Positions 1-7,407 of a DNA stretch of 34,191 nt are shown in pieces. The translations under genes were made by a program, and so were the position numbers. Each line of letters begins with the position of its first letter. Position 1 is the first letter of the stretch. Below the pieces are notes generated by a model that had not been told where the DNA came from, did no database searches, and was given only the letters and a program-made list of their open reading frames with translations. This stretch comes from JAAZBV01 sp964460435 (GTDB lineage: Bacteria; Desulfobacterota; DSM-4660; Desulfatiglandales; HGW-15), in contig CAYWRH010000026.1 of the NCBI GenBank assembly GCA_964460435.1, forward strand, positions 1-34,191. The letters run 5' to 3'.

Positions 1-90
1 GGGCAATTTATGTGCTTTTTATAAAAACATTTCGTGTATTTCGTGTGGTTAGTGGTTAAAATCATTTTCTTAAAAGCACATAAATTGCCC
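1..90. repeat. Long inverted repeat at the window's left edge
   Basis: Bases 1-19 are the exact reverse complement of bases 72-90, with about 52 bases between the arms. The right arm is the last seven codons or so of the Smr gene. The spacer holds a 9-base tandem unit (TTTCGTGTA, TTTCGTGTG at 30-47). In the smr transcript this could form a long stem just past the stop codon. Because the repeat starts exactly at base 1, a fold-back artefact at a contig end is an equally good explanation. Confidence 0.7.
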
Positions 91-733
91 CTGTACCGCC
101 GTCATATGGCTGGGCAGAGGAAAATGCCATTACAATCTTTCTGGCAGGGCCGCGGTTCAGCCATACAGGGAGCCTCTCCTTTAATACAGGTATACTGTCA
201 GGGGAATTAAGCCCCCTGCCGTGGATAATCAGCACACACCTTAGTCCCCTGTAATGGCTGGTTATAAGGAATCTCCTTACCGCCTCTTCTGCTTCCTTTT
301 TTGTTAAACCGTGGAGATCTATATGGGCCTGAACCGGCAGCTCACCCCTTTTGAGCTTTCGCATGGTGTTCCTGCCTATGCCGCTGATTGCCCCCTCAAT
401 GTACTCATCACTGAAGGTGAAATCCATATCTATTGATCCGGCAACAAGGCTCTGCAGATGGGCAATAACCTCCTCATCTCCATCAGATACCTTGTGAGCA
501 GCTCTTTTGGTTTTGCCTGAAGGCGCCACCTTTTCCCCCTTTTTGTTAGAAACAGGGGTCACACCTGACATGGCGATTTTAAAAAGGTCATAATCTATAA
601 GGGGTTTCTCAGCTCTTTCAGGCCTCTTTTCTATCCTTTTAATTGGCTCCTTTGACTTGCCCTCTTTAACAATCTTTTTTAAGGATTCAAATGCCGGGTT
701 GAAGAGATCATTTTTTTTCTTTTTATTGGACAT
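62..733 (-). CDS. Smr-domain protein
   Basis: A 223-residue protein with a C-terminal Smr (small MutS-related) domain over about the last 85 residues. The signature IDLHGLTKKEAEEAVRRFL is followed by the loop HGRGLNS. Smr domains are nucleases or nucleic-acid-binding modules, and stand-alone proteins of this size are common in proteobacteria, where some act on RNA or branched DNA. The first 120 residues are Lys/Arg-rich (KKKKND, GKSKEPIKRIEKRPERAEK) and look disordered and nucleic-acid binding. I placed the start at the ATG at 733 rather than the in-frame GTG at 742, which lies nine bases upstream; neither has a strong ribosome site. It is transcribed alone, divergently from purE. The exact substrate cannot be told from sequence. 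Confidence 0.85.
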   Translation of the reverse strand: MSNKKKKNDLFNPAFESLKKIVKEGKSKEPIKRIEKRPERAEKPLIDYDLFKIAMSGVTPVSNKKGEKVAPSGKTKRAAHKVSDGDEEVIAHLQSLVAGSIDMDFTFSDEYIEGAISGIGRNTMRKLKRGELPVQAHIDLHGLTKKEAEEAVRRFLITSHYRGLRCVLIIHGRGLNSPDSIPVLKERLPVWLNRGPARKIVMAFSSAQPYDGGTGAIYVLLRK

Positions 734-1074
734 AGAATTCACTTATTAAAAAGTATGACGTACATTTTTGCATTACAGCAGGCGCGAAAAATTTCGCCCC
801 TACAATGTCGCAATAAACAGGCTGTGTCAAGTTTGATTATAGGGCTGCCTCATGCCTGGCCTGAAATATCAGGATATTCCTGCCATCAATTAAAAAGCAG
901 AAAGCCTGTTGACAAAATAAACCATTATAGCCTGATCCTTTAAAAAATGTTTTTAATAAAGATAAATAAATGTTAAAAGCCTTTTTATACCCTGCGCCTT
1001 GCGCCATGTGCCTTGCGCCGGTTCTGAAAAGAATATTATGCGAACAGATTTTACTAAAAATGGAGAGATAGTAT
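734..1074. other. Repeat-rich divergent intergenic region, no gene
   Basis: The 341 bases between the divergent smr and purE starts show no credible gene. They contain a palindrome GCGAAA-AA-TTTCGC at 84-97 of the 700s (784-797) followed by CCCCTACA. A degenerate GCGCCTTGCGCC-type stretch lies at 992-1020. Both look like dispersed intergenic repeats. A TTGACA at 909-914 has no convincing -10 partner. The purE ribosome site GGAGAG precedes its ATG. Confidence 0.6.
784..797. repeat. Short intergenic palindrome (GCGAAA-AA-TTTCGC)
   Basis: Six-base perfect arms around a two-base centre, flanked by GGC on the left and CCCTACA on the right. The motif looks like a member of the 'GGGCGAA...TTCGCCC' dispersed palindromes found between genes in environmental proteobacterial genomes. 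Only one copy is seen in this window, so repeat status is inference. Confidence 0.4.
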
Positions 1075-1575
1075 ATGGCAAATGATAAACCGCTTGTTGC
1101 AGTAGTCATGGGAAGCACATCCGATGCTGAAATAATGAGGGGCAGTATGGAGCAGCTAAAGCAGCTTAATATACCCTATGAGGTTAAGATTACCTCTGCC
1201 CACAGAACCCCCTATCAGACAAAGGAATATGTGGAATCAGCTATTGGCAGGGGCATTGAGGTGATCATAGCAGGCGCCGGCTGGTCAGCTCATCTGGCAG
1301 GTGTTATAGCCGCCCACACAACACTTCCGGTAATAGGGGTGCCTATTGATTCATCTGTGCTAAATGGCATGGATGCACTTCTTTCAACTGTTCAGATGCC
1401 CCCAGGAATCCCGGTTGCCACAGTGGCTATAGGCAAGGGCGGGGCAAAGAATGCGGCAATACTTGCTGCCCAGATACTATCGCTCAAATATCCTGATATT
1501 GCCGCCAGACTAAAGGACTTCCGTGAAAACCTTACAATGGAAACAGTTGAAAAGGCAGCAAGCTGGAAAGAATAA
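1075..1575 (+). CDS. purE: N5-carboxyaminoimidazole ribonucleotide mutase PurE
   Basis: A 166-residue PurE of normal length. The class I enzyme interconverts N5-CAIR and CAIR in de novo purine synthesis in the cytoplasm. The N-terminal MGSTSD phosphate-binding motif, the SAHRTP motif and the run IPVATVAIGKGGAKNAAILA all match class I PurE. One oddity is the active-site strand, which reads GAGWSAHLAG where the E. coli enzyme has GAGGAAHLPG; the catalytic His is kept. The ATG follows GGAG with good spacing. The stop codon overlaps the start of the downstream YrdC-type gene by one base (TAATG), so the two are translated as a unit. No purK is present in the window. Confidence 0.93.
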   Translation: MANDKPLVAVVMGSTSDAEIMRGSMEQLKQLNIPYEVKITSAHRTPYQTKEYVESAIGRGIEVIIAGAGWSAHLAGVIAAHTTLPVIGVPIDSSVLNGMDALLSTVQMPPGIPVATVAIGKGGAKNAAILAAQILSLKYPDIAARLKDFRENLTMETVEKAASWKE

Positions 1576-2228
1576 TGAGAAGCAGAAATATCCTTAAAAT
1601 TGATTCTTTGGAATCAGGCAAGGCGGCCATTGAAAGGGCAGGCCATGTTTTGTTATCAGGCGGTGTGGTTGCATTTCCTACAGAGTCATTTTATGGTCTT
1701 GCTGTTGATATCCAAAATGACAGGGCCATAGAAAAGCTCTTCTCCCTTAAGCAGAGGGACAAAAATAACCCTATCCTGATTCTCCTTCCTGAAAAGGAGG
1801 GGCTTAAAAAGTATGTGGCTGATATCCCTGAGCAGGCAGTTAAACTCATTAATGCATTCTGGCCGGGTGGGCTCACACTGGTCTTAAAAGCAGGCAGCGC
1901 CATATCACCTCTTCTTACTGCAGACACCTCCAGGATAGGTGTCAGGCTTTCAAGCCACCCAGTTGCTACAGCCCTGGCAAGATCTATAGGGAGGCCTGTT
2001 ACAGGGACAAGCTCAAATATCTCTGGGCAGCCACCCTGCACAGGTGCCGATGAGGTTTATGATTCATTTGGCAACTCTATTGACCTGATTATTGATAATG
2101 GCCCCACAGCGGGTGGCAAAGGGAGTACAATACTTGATGTTACAGTTGATCCATGTGTTGTCATAAGGGAGGGGATGGTTTCAAGAAGCGATATCGGAAA
2201 TGTAATTGCCTTGAGTCCGGTCGTTTAA
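1575..2228 (+). CDS. Sua5/YrdC/YciO family protein, probable threonylcarbamoyl-AMP synthase
   Basis: A 217-residue protein of the Sua5/YrdC/TsaC family. These enzymes make threonylcarbamoyl-AMP from threonine, bicarbonate and ATP for the t6A37 modification of ANN-decoding tRNAs. Visible family motifs are AFPTESFYGLAVD near residue 33, KQRDKNNP, the FWPGGLTLVL segment and RIGVRLSSHPVA followed by TGTSSNISG. The length fits a single YrdC domain without the C-terminal Sua5 domain. The start overlaps the purE stop by one base (TAATG). The paralogous YciO proteins have the same fold and an uncertain role, so the enzymatic assignment is probable rather than certain. Transcription probably ends at the hairpin at 2254-2283. 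Confidence 0.88.
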   Translation: MRSRNILKIDSLESGKAAIERAGHVLLSGGVVAFPTESFYGLAVDIQNDRAIEKLFSLKQRDKNNPILILLPEKEGLKKYVADIPEQAVKLINAFWPGGLTLVLKAGSAISPLLTADTSRIGVRLSSHPVATALARSIGRPVTGTSSNISGQPPCTGADEVYDSFGNSIDLIIDNGPTAGGKGSTILDVTVDPCVVIREGMVSRSDIGNVIALSPVV

Positions 2229-2253
2229 AACTGATTGCTGACATCTGAAAGCC

Positions 2254-2283
2254 TTCATCCAAAAACATTAGTTTTTGGATGAA
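2254..2283. terminator. Perfect 13-bp hairpin between convergent genes
   Basis: TTCATCCAAAAAC (2254-2266) and GTTTTTGGATGAA (2271-2283) pair perfectly around a four-base ATTA loop. The hairpin fills the space between the convergent purE-yrdC and che-operon ends, so it may stop or stabilise both transcripts. There is no T-run outside the stem in either direction, so classical intrinsic termination is not certain. The sequence also resembles the palindrome at 19563-19586. Confidence 0.6.
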
Positions 2284-2285
2284 CA

Positions 2286-3794
2286 CTACCTTACCTTTAA
2301 TTTTGCTGTAAAATGAAAGGTGCTGCCCTTGCCCTCAGCGCTTTGCGCCCATAACTCGCCATCAAGCATCTTTACAAGCTGCCTGCATATGCTTAGCCCT
2401 ATGCCTGTTCCGCCATATTTTCTGGTTGATGACCCGTCAGCCTGTGTAAAATCCCTGAATATAATATTCATCTTGTCTTCAGGTATGCCTATGCCAGTAT
2501 CCTCCACCTTAAAGTGAATTGTTACATCCTTTCCCTTTATGCTTTCCACGCCGGCGCTAAAATGGACACTGCCTTTTCCGGTGAATTTTATGGCATTGCC
2601 AACAAGGTTTAGTATGATCTGCCGAATAATTTCGGGGTCACCTTCAAGGCGTTCAGGTATATTTGGATCAGCCTCCCATGTGAGTTTAAGGCCCTTTGCT
2701 GTGGCCTGTGGCCTGTAGAACTCAATGCATGAGGAAATCATCTGCTGTAGACTCATCAATGCCTTTTCAATGATCATATTGCCGGACTCAATCTTTGAGA
2801 ATCTGAACAGATCATTGACCAGCCTTAAAAGGCCGTCCGTTGATTCCTGAAGAAGTGCAAGGTATTCACGCTGTTCAGCATCTAGTTTAGTTTCAGCAAG
2901 CAGACCCAGAATGCCAACTATGCCATTCATTGGTGTCCTTATCTCATGATTCATATTTGCCAGAAATTCACTTTTTACCCTGTTTGCCTCCTCTGCCATC
3001 TCCTTTGCTATGACAAGGGCCTGCTCTGTGCGTTTGCGTTCTGTAATGTCACGTGCTAAAGCCTGTATAACCCCCTCCTGCGGGTAATTGACCACGTTTG
3101 CGCTTATCTCCACCTCGATAATGGTGCCATTCTTTTTCATTAACTCGGTTTCAAATGTGGCGCTTCCCTTTTCAATGATCACAGGTAGCCCGTTTTCTTC
3201 AAAAAAGTTCTTCCACCCTGGCTTGAGGTTAATCAAATTCATCTGGAGTAGTTCATCGCGGCTGTAACCGGTAAGTTCAACAGTTCGTCTGTTTACATCT
3301 ATTATTTTCCCCTCTTTATCATGAAACAGAATAGGGTCATTGGCCTGATTGAACAGGTTTATGTATCTTCTTTCCTTCTCTTCCAGTTCAATCTGCTGCC
3401 TGTAAATTTTCAGAAATACATCCACCTTGCATTGGATTAGAAACGGTTCTATGGGTTTTCTTATATAGTCAACTGCCCCTATTTCAAAACCCTTTTGTAT
3501 GAATTCATCAGATATATATTCTGCGGTTATAAACAGTATAGGTATATTTTTCAGACGATCACTGGACTTTATCCTTTTAGCGACCTCCCAGCCATCCATG
3601 TCCGGCATTTTTATGTCCAGGATGATAAGCGATATCTCTTCATTATCAAGTATTGATAGGGCCTCCCGGCCTGAAGTGGTTTTTATAAAAAGTCTGTCAG
3701 GTCTTTTAAGCTGGCGCTCAAGGGCAGAAAGGTTTTCATTGATGTCATCTACAATCAGTATCTTGAATTTTCTTTTTGCGTCTGCCGTAATCAT
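2286..3794 (-). CDS. Response regulator-PAS-histidine kinase hybrid
   Basis: A soluble 502-residue signalling protein. Residues about 10-130 are a receiver domain with acidic pocket VDD and phospho-acceptor Asp60 (IILDIKMPDMDG). Residues about 145-255 are a PAS domain (RYINLFNQANDPILF, ending DITERKR). Residues about 270-340 are a HisKA dimerisation domain with His283 in NMNHEIRTPMNG. The C-terminal ATPase domain shows the N box (LNLVGNAIKF), G1 (DTGIGIP) and G2 (GTGIGLS). There is no membrane segment or signal peptide. A receiver at the N-terminus means the kinase is probably controlled by phosphorylation from another kinase, plausibly CheA encoded upstream. It is the last gene of the che run, 54 bases after cheD. 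The output partner is unknown. Confidence 0.9.
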   Translation of the reverse strand: MITADAKRKFKILIVDDINENLSALERQLKRPDRLFIKTTSGREALSILDNEEISLIILDIKMPDMDGWEVAKRIKSSDRLKNIPILFITAEYISDEFIQKGFEIGAVDYIRKPIEPFLIQCKVDVFLKIYRQQIELEEKERRYINLFNQANDPILFHDKEGKIIDVNRRTVELTGYSRDELLQMNLINLKPGWKNFFEENGLPVIIEKGSATFETELMKKNGTIIEVEISANVVNYPQEGVIQALARDITERKRTEQALVIAKEMAEEANRVKSEFLANMNHEIRTPMNGIVGILGLLAETKLDAEQREYLALLQESTDGLLRLVNDLFRFSKIESGNMIIEKALMSLQQMISSCIEFYRPQATAKGLKLTWEADPNIPERLEGDPEIIRQIILNLVGNAIKFTGKGSVHFSAGVESIKGKDVTIHFKVEDTGIGIPEDKMNIIFRDFTQADGSSTRKYGGTGIGLSICRQLVKMLDGELWAQSAEGKGSTFHFTAKLKVR

Positions 3795-3848
3795 TATTTT
3801 TTTCTCTCAATTTCAAGTAAAAAATCATTTAAATGAATAAGATAAATT

Positions 3849-4337
3849 TTATCCGGACATGAGGCCGCCAAGCCTGTTTGAAAGCAGCTTTACATAGGCC
3901 ATTCCTGTGTCCGTATGAAAAAACACCTTTCTTGTTTTATTCCCCCCAAAATCATGGGCAACAATCTTAATATCTGCTTTTTCAAGATAATCGATAACAA
4001 AATCTACTATTTTGGGACCAATGCCGTACTCCCTGGAGATGGAAGGAATAACATGCGCCCCTCCAAAGGCCTTGGCTAAAAGATTATCACGGTTGGCCCC
4101 AAGGGTACAGATATTTTTAATAAGATATTTCATGGCATTTTCAGCATATCTTGTGGAGGAATCGTCTTTATGTTCTCCCGGCATAAAGATGTGATTCATC
4201 CCGCCTATCTTTTTTTCAGCGTCATATATGCATACTGCAACGCATGAGCCAAGAACTGTATGGATGATAGTAGGTCTATCTGTCGCATAAAATTCGCCTA
4301 TCTTTATGGTAACCTGCTTTTTATTCGAGTAATCCAA
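3849..4337 (-). CDS. cheD: Chemoreceptor glutamine deamidase CheD
   Basis: A 162-residue CheD, which deamidates glutamines in the methylation helices of chemoreceptors. The catalytic residues are visible: Cys32 in HTVLGSCVAVCIYD, His49 in GGMNHIFMPG and Thr27. In many bacteria CheD is regulated by binding the CheY-P phosphatase CheC, yet no CheC gene lies in this window. The reading frame can only begin at TTG (4337) because a stop codon lies two codons upstream; no strong ribosome site precedes it. The TTG lies inside the end of a tiny upstream reading frame (4321-4368), so translational coupling is possible. The gap to cheB holds fragments described separately. Confidence 0.93.
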   Translation of the reverse strand: MDYSNKKQVTIKIGEFYATDRPTIIHTVLGSCVAVCIYDAEKKIGGMNHIFMPGEHKDDSSTRYAENAMKYLIKNICTLGANRDNLLAKAFGGAHVIPSISREYGIGPKIVDFVIDYLEKADIKIVAHDFGGNKTRKVFFHTDTGMAYVKLLSNRLGGLMSG

Positions 4338-4443
4338 GTTTTACCATTTCACCAATCATATTTATCATGAAAATAAGTTTTATTATTTACGAGGCAGAGA
4401 CCCCATCATAAAATGCCTTAATGGCATTCTTCAGTTCATTCAC
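4321..4443 (-). other. Two tiny reading frames between cheB and cheD, possible gene remnant
   Basis: After cheB, a GTG at 4443 overlaps the cheB stop codon and opens an 18-codon frame (MNELKNAIKAFYDGVSAS) ending at 4387; GGGAGG lies upstream of it. A second frame of 15 codons (MINMIGEMVKLGLLE, 4368-4321) then overlaps the cheD start. Both look like protein termini, as if a small gene between cheB and cheD had been deleted internally, or they may be short coupling peptides. I do not recognise a family. Confidence 0.3.
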
Positions 4444-5513
4444 AGGCTTTTCGCCTCCCTTAATATTGTAGCGGCTATTTTGTCAAGAGGTAGAACAGCG
4501 TCAACCGCATTAAGTTTGACAGCCTCATGAGGCATTCCATATACCACTGATGTGGCTTCATCCTGGGCTATCGTAAATGCCCCCTGTTCTTTCATTTCAA
4601 GCAGGCCCTTTGCCCCGTCATCCCCCATGCCGGTCATTATTACGCCTATGGCATTTTTACCTGCGTATCTCGCTGCTGACCTGAAAAGTACATCGACCGA
4701 TGGCCTGTGCCTTGATACAAGAGGCCCATCCTTTATCTCGACATAGTATCTTGCGCCGCTTCTTTTTAGGAGCATGTGGTGGTTGCCGGGAGCTATAAGC
4801 ACCTGTCCTCTTAAAACAGAATCATTGTTGCTTGCCTCCTTGATAGTTGGCTGACAAAGAGAATCAAGCCTTTTTGCAAATGCCTTTGTAAAGTTTTCAG
4901 GCATATGCTGAACAACAACGATTCCAGGGCAATCCATTGGCAGCCCCTCAAATAGCACCCTAAGCGCCTCTGTGCCCCCGGTTGACGCCCCCACTGCTAT
5001 GATTTTCTCGGTTGTTTTAACCATTGCTTTAGTGACACCCTTTTCAAGGATAACATCAGCTGAAAGCTTTGGTTGTATGACTCTTTCTTTCGTTGTTTTT
5101 TTTAGCTTGGACATAGCCGCAGCCTTAATACTGTCACAGATGCGGATTTTTGATTCCCGTAAAAAGTCTCTCGTGCCAAGCGCGGGTTTCTGTATGATTT
5201 CTACTGCCCCATATTCCATTATTTTCATAGCTGTTTCAGATCCGCTCGCTGCAAGGCTTGAGCATATCACGACCGGTATGGGGTGCTGGCTCATTATCTT
5301 ATTCAGGAATGTAACGCCATCCATCCTTGGCATCTCTATATCCAGTGTTATCACATCCGGGACCTCATCCTTTATCTTGTTTGCAGCAATATAGGGGTCG
5401 GATGCCACACCCATCACCTCCAGATCTGGATCAGATGATATGATCTCTGAGAGTGTCTGCCTTACTATTGATGAGTCGTCGACAACAAGCACCCTTATTT
5501 TTTTTGCAGCCAT
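4440..5513 (-). CDS. cheB: Chemotaxis response regulator protein-glutamate methylesterase CheB
   Basis: A 357-residue CheB of standard layout. Residues 5-120 form a receiver with phospho-acceptor Asp58 (ITLDIEMPRMDG); a Lys-rich linker runs to about 165; the methylesterase domain follows. The catalytic triad is visible as Ser177 (VGASTGGTEAL), His203 (VVQHMPENFT) and Asp299 (MTGMGDDGAKG). The enzyme removes methyl groups from, and can deamidate, receptor glutamates, and is activated by phosphotransfer from CheA. It lies downstream of the two cheR genes and upstream of cheD, completing the adaptation set. The ATG at 5513 follows AAGG at a usable distance. Confidence 0.96.
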   Translation of the reverse strand: MAAKKIRVLVVDDSSIVRQTLSEIISSDPDLEVMGVASDPYIAANKIKDEVPDVITLDIEMPRMDGVTFLNKIMSQHPIPVVICSSLAASGSETAMKIMEYGAVEIIQKPALGTRDFLRESKIRICDSIKAAAMSKLKKTTKERVIQPKLSADVILEKGVTKAMVKTTEKIIAVGASTGGTEALRVLFEGLPMDCPGIVVVQHMPENFTKAFAKRLDSLCQPTIKEASNNDSVLRGQVLIAPGNHHMLLKRSGARYYVEIKDGPLVSRHRPSVDVLFRSAARYAGKNAIGVIMTGMGDDGAKGLLEMKEQGAFTIAQDEATSVVYGMPHEAVKLNAVDAVLPLDKIAATILREAKSL

Positions 5514-5579
5514 GTTCTACCTTTTTAAATAATCATAAATGACATATTCACTGCCTGGAAACAGGAGTATTCTAAAAGC

Positions 5580-6458
5580 CTATTTCTTTCTATAGGTTGC
5601 AACAGCAACAGGTTCAAACTGATCGCTTATTCCATGCAGGGTCTCCGAATGCCCTATAAACAGATAACCACCAGGATTCAACTGCGCATAAAATTTCTTA
5701 AAAAGCCTTTTCTGGGTTTCTTTGTCAAAATAGATAATCACATTGCGGCAGAATATTATGTCCATTCTGATCCTGATGCCGAAATCCTCTCCGCTGTTCA
5801 GGTTGATACGTTGGAACTGTATTTTTCTCCTGATTTCAGGAGCAACACGGCAAAGCCCTTCCTGTGAGCCCTTTCCCTTTAAAAAAAAGCGTCTTTTAAT
5901 GGCATGAGGCACACACGAGGTTGATGCCTCCTGATATATGCCAAGCCTGGCAATTTTTAAAACCCTGGTTGATATATCTGATGCCAGTATCGAGAAATCA
6001 CCTGCACTGTTTCTGGATTTGAAATCAGCAACGGTCATTGCAATGGTATATGGCTCTTCACCGCTTGAACATCCTGCGCTCCAGATATTTATGGTCATTC
6101 CGGGGCTCCATCGTCCACTATTTATCAATGAAGGCAAGGCAAAATTGGTTAGATAATCAAAGTGCTTCGGTTCCCTGAAAAAGTCTGTTTTATTTGTTGA
6201 TATTGCATCAAGCATATATACGCATTCATTTTCCAAACCTTTTTCACTGGATACATAATCATAATACTGTTCGTATGACTCAATGCCAAGTGCCCGCAAA
6301 CGTTTTCTTAGCCTGGATGCCAGCATGGTTTTTTTAACCACAGTCAGGTTAATCCCGCAGATATCATATATGAGTTCACGGAATTTTATAAAATCCCGGT
6401 CGTGCATGACCATGGCGCTGTTTATTGAGCTGTCATTTTCCATTATATATTGAAGCAA
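5580..6458 (-). CDS. cheR: Chemotaxis protein methyltransferase CheR (copy 1)
   Basis: A 292-residue CheR that methylates receptor glutamates using S-adenosylmethionine. An N-terminal helical domain (to about residue 95) precedes the catalytic domain. The SAM-binding segment SAGCSSGEEPYTIAM is complete, as is FCRNVIIYF. The beta-subdomain loop reads GKGSQEG (195-201), close to GTGPHEG in E. coli CheR as I recall it, the loop that docks the receptor C-terminal pentapeptide. I keep the TTG at 6458 as start because GGAG lies seven bases before it; the ATG at 6443 has no ribosome site. It directly follows copy 2 with a gap of 28 bases. It is likely the tethered methyltransferase for the operon's MCP. 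Confidence 0.93.
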   Translation of the reverse strand: MLQYIMENDSSINSAMVMHDRDFIKFRELIYDICGINLTVVKKTMLASRLRKRLRALGIESYEQYYDYVSSEKGLENECVYMLDAISTNKTDFFREPKHFDYLTNFALPSLINSGRWSPGMTINIWSAGCSSGEEPYTIAMTVADFKSRNSAGDFSILASDISTRVLKIARLGIYQEASTSCVPHAIKRRFFLKGKGSQEGLCRVAPEIRRKIQFQRINLNSGEDFGIRIRMDIIFCRNVIIYFDKETQKRLFKKFYAQLNPGGYLFIGHSETLHGISDQFEPVAVATYRKK

Positions 6459-6486
6459 TGAATATCTCCATTTTTTGTAATAACTG

Positions 6487-7344
6487 TTATGTTGCCACTT
6501 TTTTATATACTGCCGGAGCTGATGAAATCAGAGGAAAATATTGGCAATCTATAACTTCTGAATGTCCTAAAAATAGAAATCCTCCCGGCTTTAGATTCTG
6601 ACAGAGTTTGTAAATAACCTTATTTTGGGTCTCTTTACTGAAATAAATCAAAACATTTCTGCAAAATATAATATCCATAGGTTCTCGCAGAGAAAATTCA
6701 TCAGCAAGATTGAGATGACGAAATTTGACCATCTTTCTTAATTCGGGTATGACCCGCACCAGATCCTTTTTTCTGTCTTTGCTTTTAAGAAAATATTTTT
6801 TTCTGATATCAATAGGCACAGGATCAAGCTCTTCATGTTTATAAATGCCTACCCTTGCAGCCTCCAGGACTTCAGTTGAAATATCAGTCGCCAAAATAAA
6901 AAAGTTAAAATTAAGGCCGGGAAACTTTTTAGAAAATTCATTTAAGACAATAGCTATGGTATATGCCTCATTCCCTCTTGAAGCCGCTGCACTCCATAAA
7001 CTTAACTGTTTATTTATGCCCATACCCTTTTTTGTCATCAGATCGGGAATTGCCTTCTGAATAAGATACTCAAAATGGCTAGGTTCACGAAAGAAATCTG
7101 TTTTATTTGTAGTGATTGCATTAATAAAAAAAGATAATTCCTTTTCTTTTCCCTTGGGGCTGAATAGATAATTACAGTAATCACTGAAAGTCGCTACATT
7201 ATTTAATTTCACAAGGCGTTTTCTTATCCGGGCCTCTACCATTCCAAGTTTTGACATCGGCATTTTTATACCCGAATGGTCGTAAATAAATTGACTCAAC
7301 CGTTTGAAATCACTTTGTGAAAGATGCTGCTTGAAAAAATCCAT
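6487..7344 (-). CDS. Diverged CheR-type methyltransferase (copy 2)
   Basis: A 285-residue second CheR paralogue. The N-terminal helices, TTNKTDFFREPSHF and FCRNVLIYF are conserved with copy 1. Two places differ from textbook CheR. The SAM-binding segment reads ASRGNEAYTIA (121-131), with Asn125 and Ala127 where copy 1 and E. coli have Glu and Pro. The beta-subdomain loop reads SKDRKKD (188-194), without the glycines. It is therefore either a methyltransferase for receptors without a tether, or an enzyme with reduced or altered activity. I chose the ATG at 7344; an in-frame TTG at 7371 lies in the loop-side of a hairpin and lacks a ribosome site. It is the gene immediately after the MCP. Confidence 0.88.
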   Translation of the reverse strand: MDFFKQHLSQSDFKRLSQFIYDHSGIKMPMSKLGMVEARIRKRLVKLNNVATFSDYCNYLFSPKGKEKELSFFINAITTNKTDFFREPSHFEYLIQKAIPDLMTKKGMGINKQLSLWSAAASRGNEAYTIAIVLNEFSKKFPGLNFNFFILATDISTEVLEAARVGIYKHEELDPVPIDIRKKYFLKSKDRKKDLVRVIPELRKMVKFRHLNLADEFSLREPMDIIFCRNVLIYFSKETQNKVIYKLCQNLKPGGFLFLGHSEVIDCQYFPLISSAPAVYKKVAT

Positions 7345-7365
7345 GTTTGATCCATTATCATGAAT

Positions 7366-7400
7366 CGCCAATTACTGCGGTTTAATTGCAGTAATTGGCG
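7366..7400. other. Perfect 13-bp hairpin between the MCP gene and cheR copy 2
   Basis: CGCCAATTACTGC (7366-7378) pairs exactly with GCAGTAATTGGCG (7388-7400) around a nine-base loop. It begins eight bases after the MCP stop and lies 21 bases before the chosen cheR start. No T-run follows on the transcribed strand, so it is more likely an RNA-stability or processing element, or a partial attenuator, than a full terminator. Confidence 0.6.
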
Positions 7401-7407
7401 TGAAAGG

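Noticed and set aside
909..914. TTGACA as a -35 element for purE
   Set aside because: No acceptable -10 box at 16-18 bases, and the site is 160 bases from the gene.
755..1118. Open frames on both strands between smr and purE (62 and 93 codons)
   Set aside because: They run through palindromic and GCGCCTTGCGCC-type repeat text, have no ribosome sites or recognisable protein features, and one overlaps the purE start.
2254..2283. Calling the hairpin a certain intrinsic terminator
   Set aside because: The run of T/A lies inside the stem, not after it, in both directions, and the sequence belongs to an apparent dispersed palindrome family.
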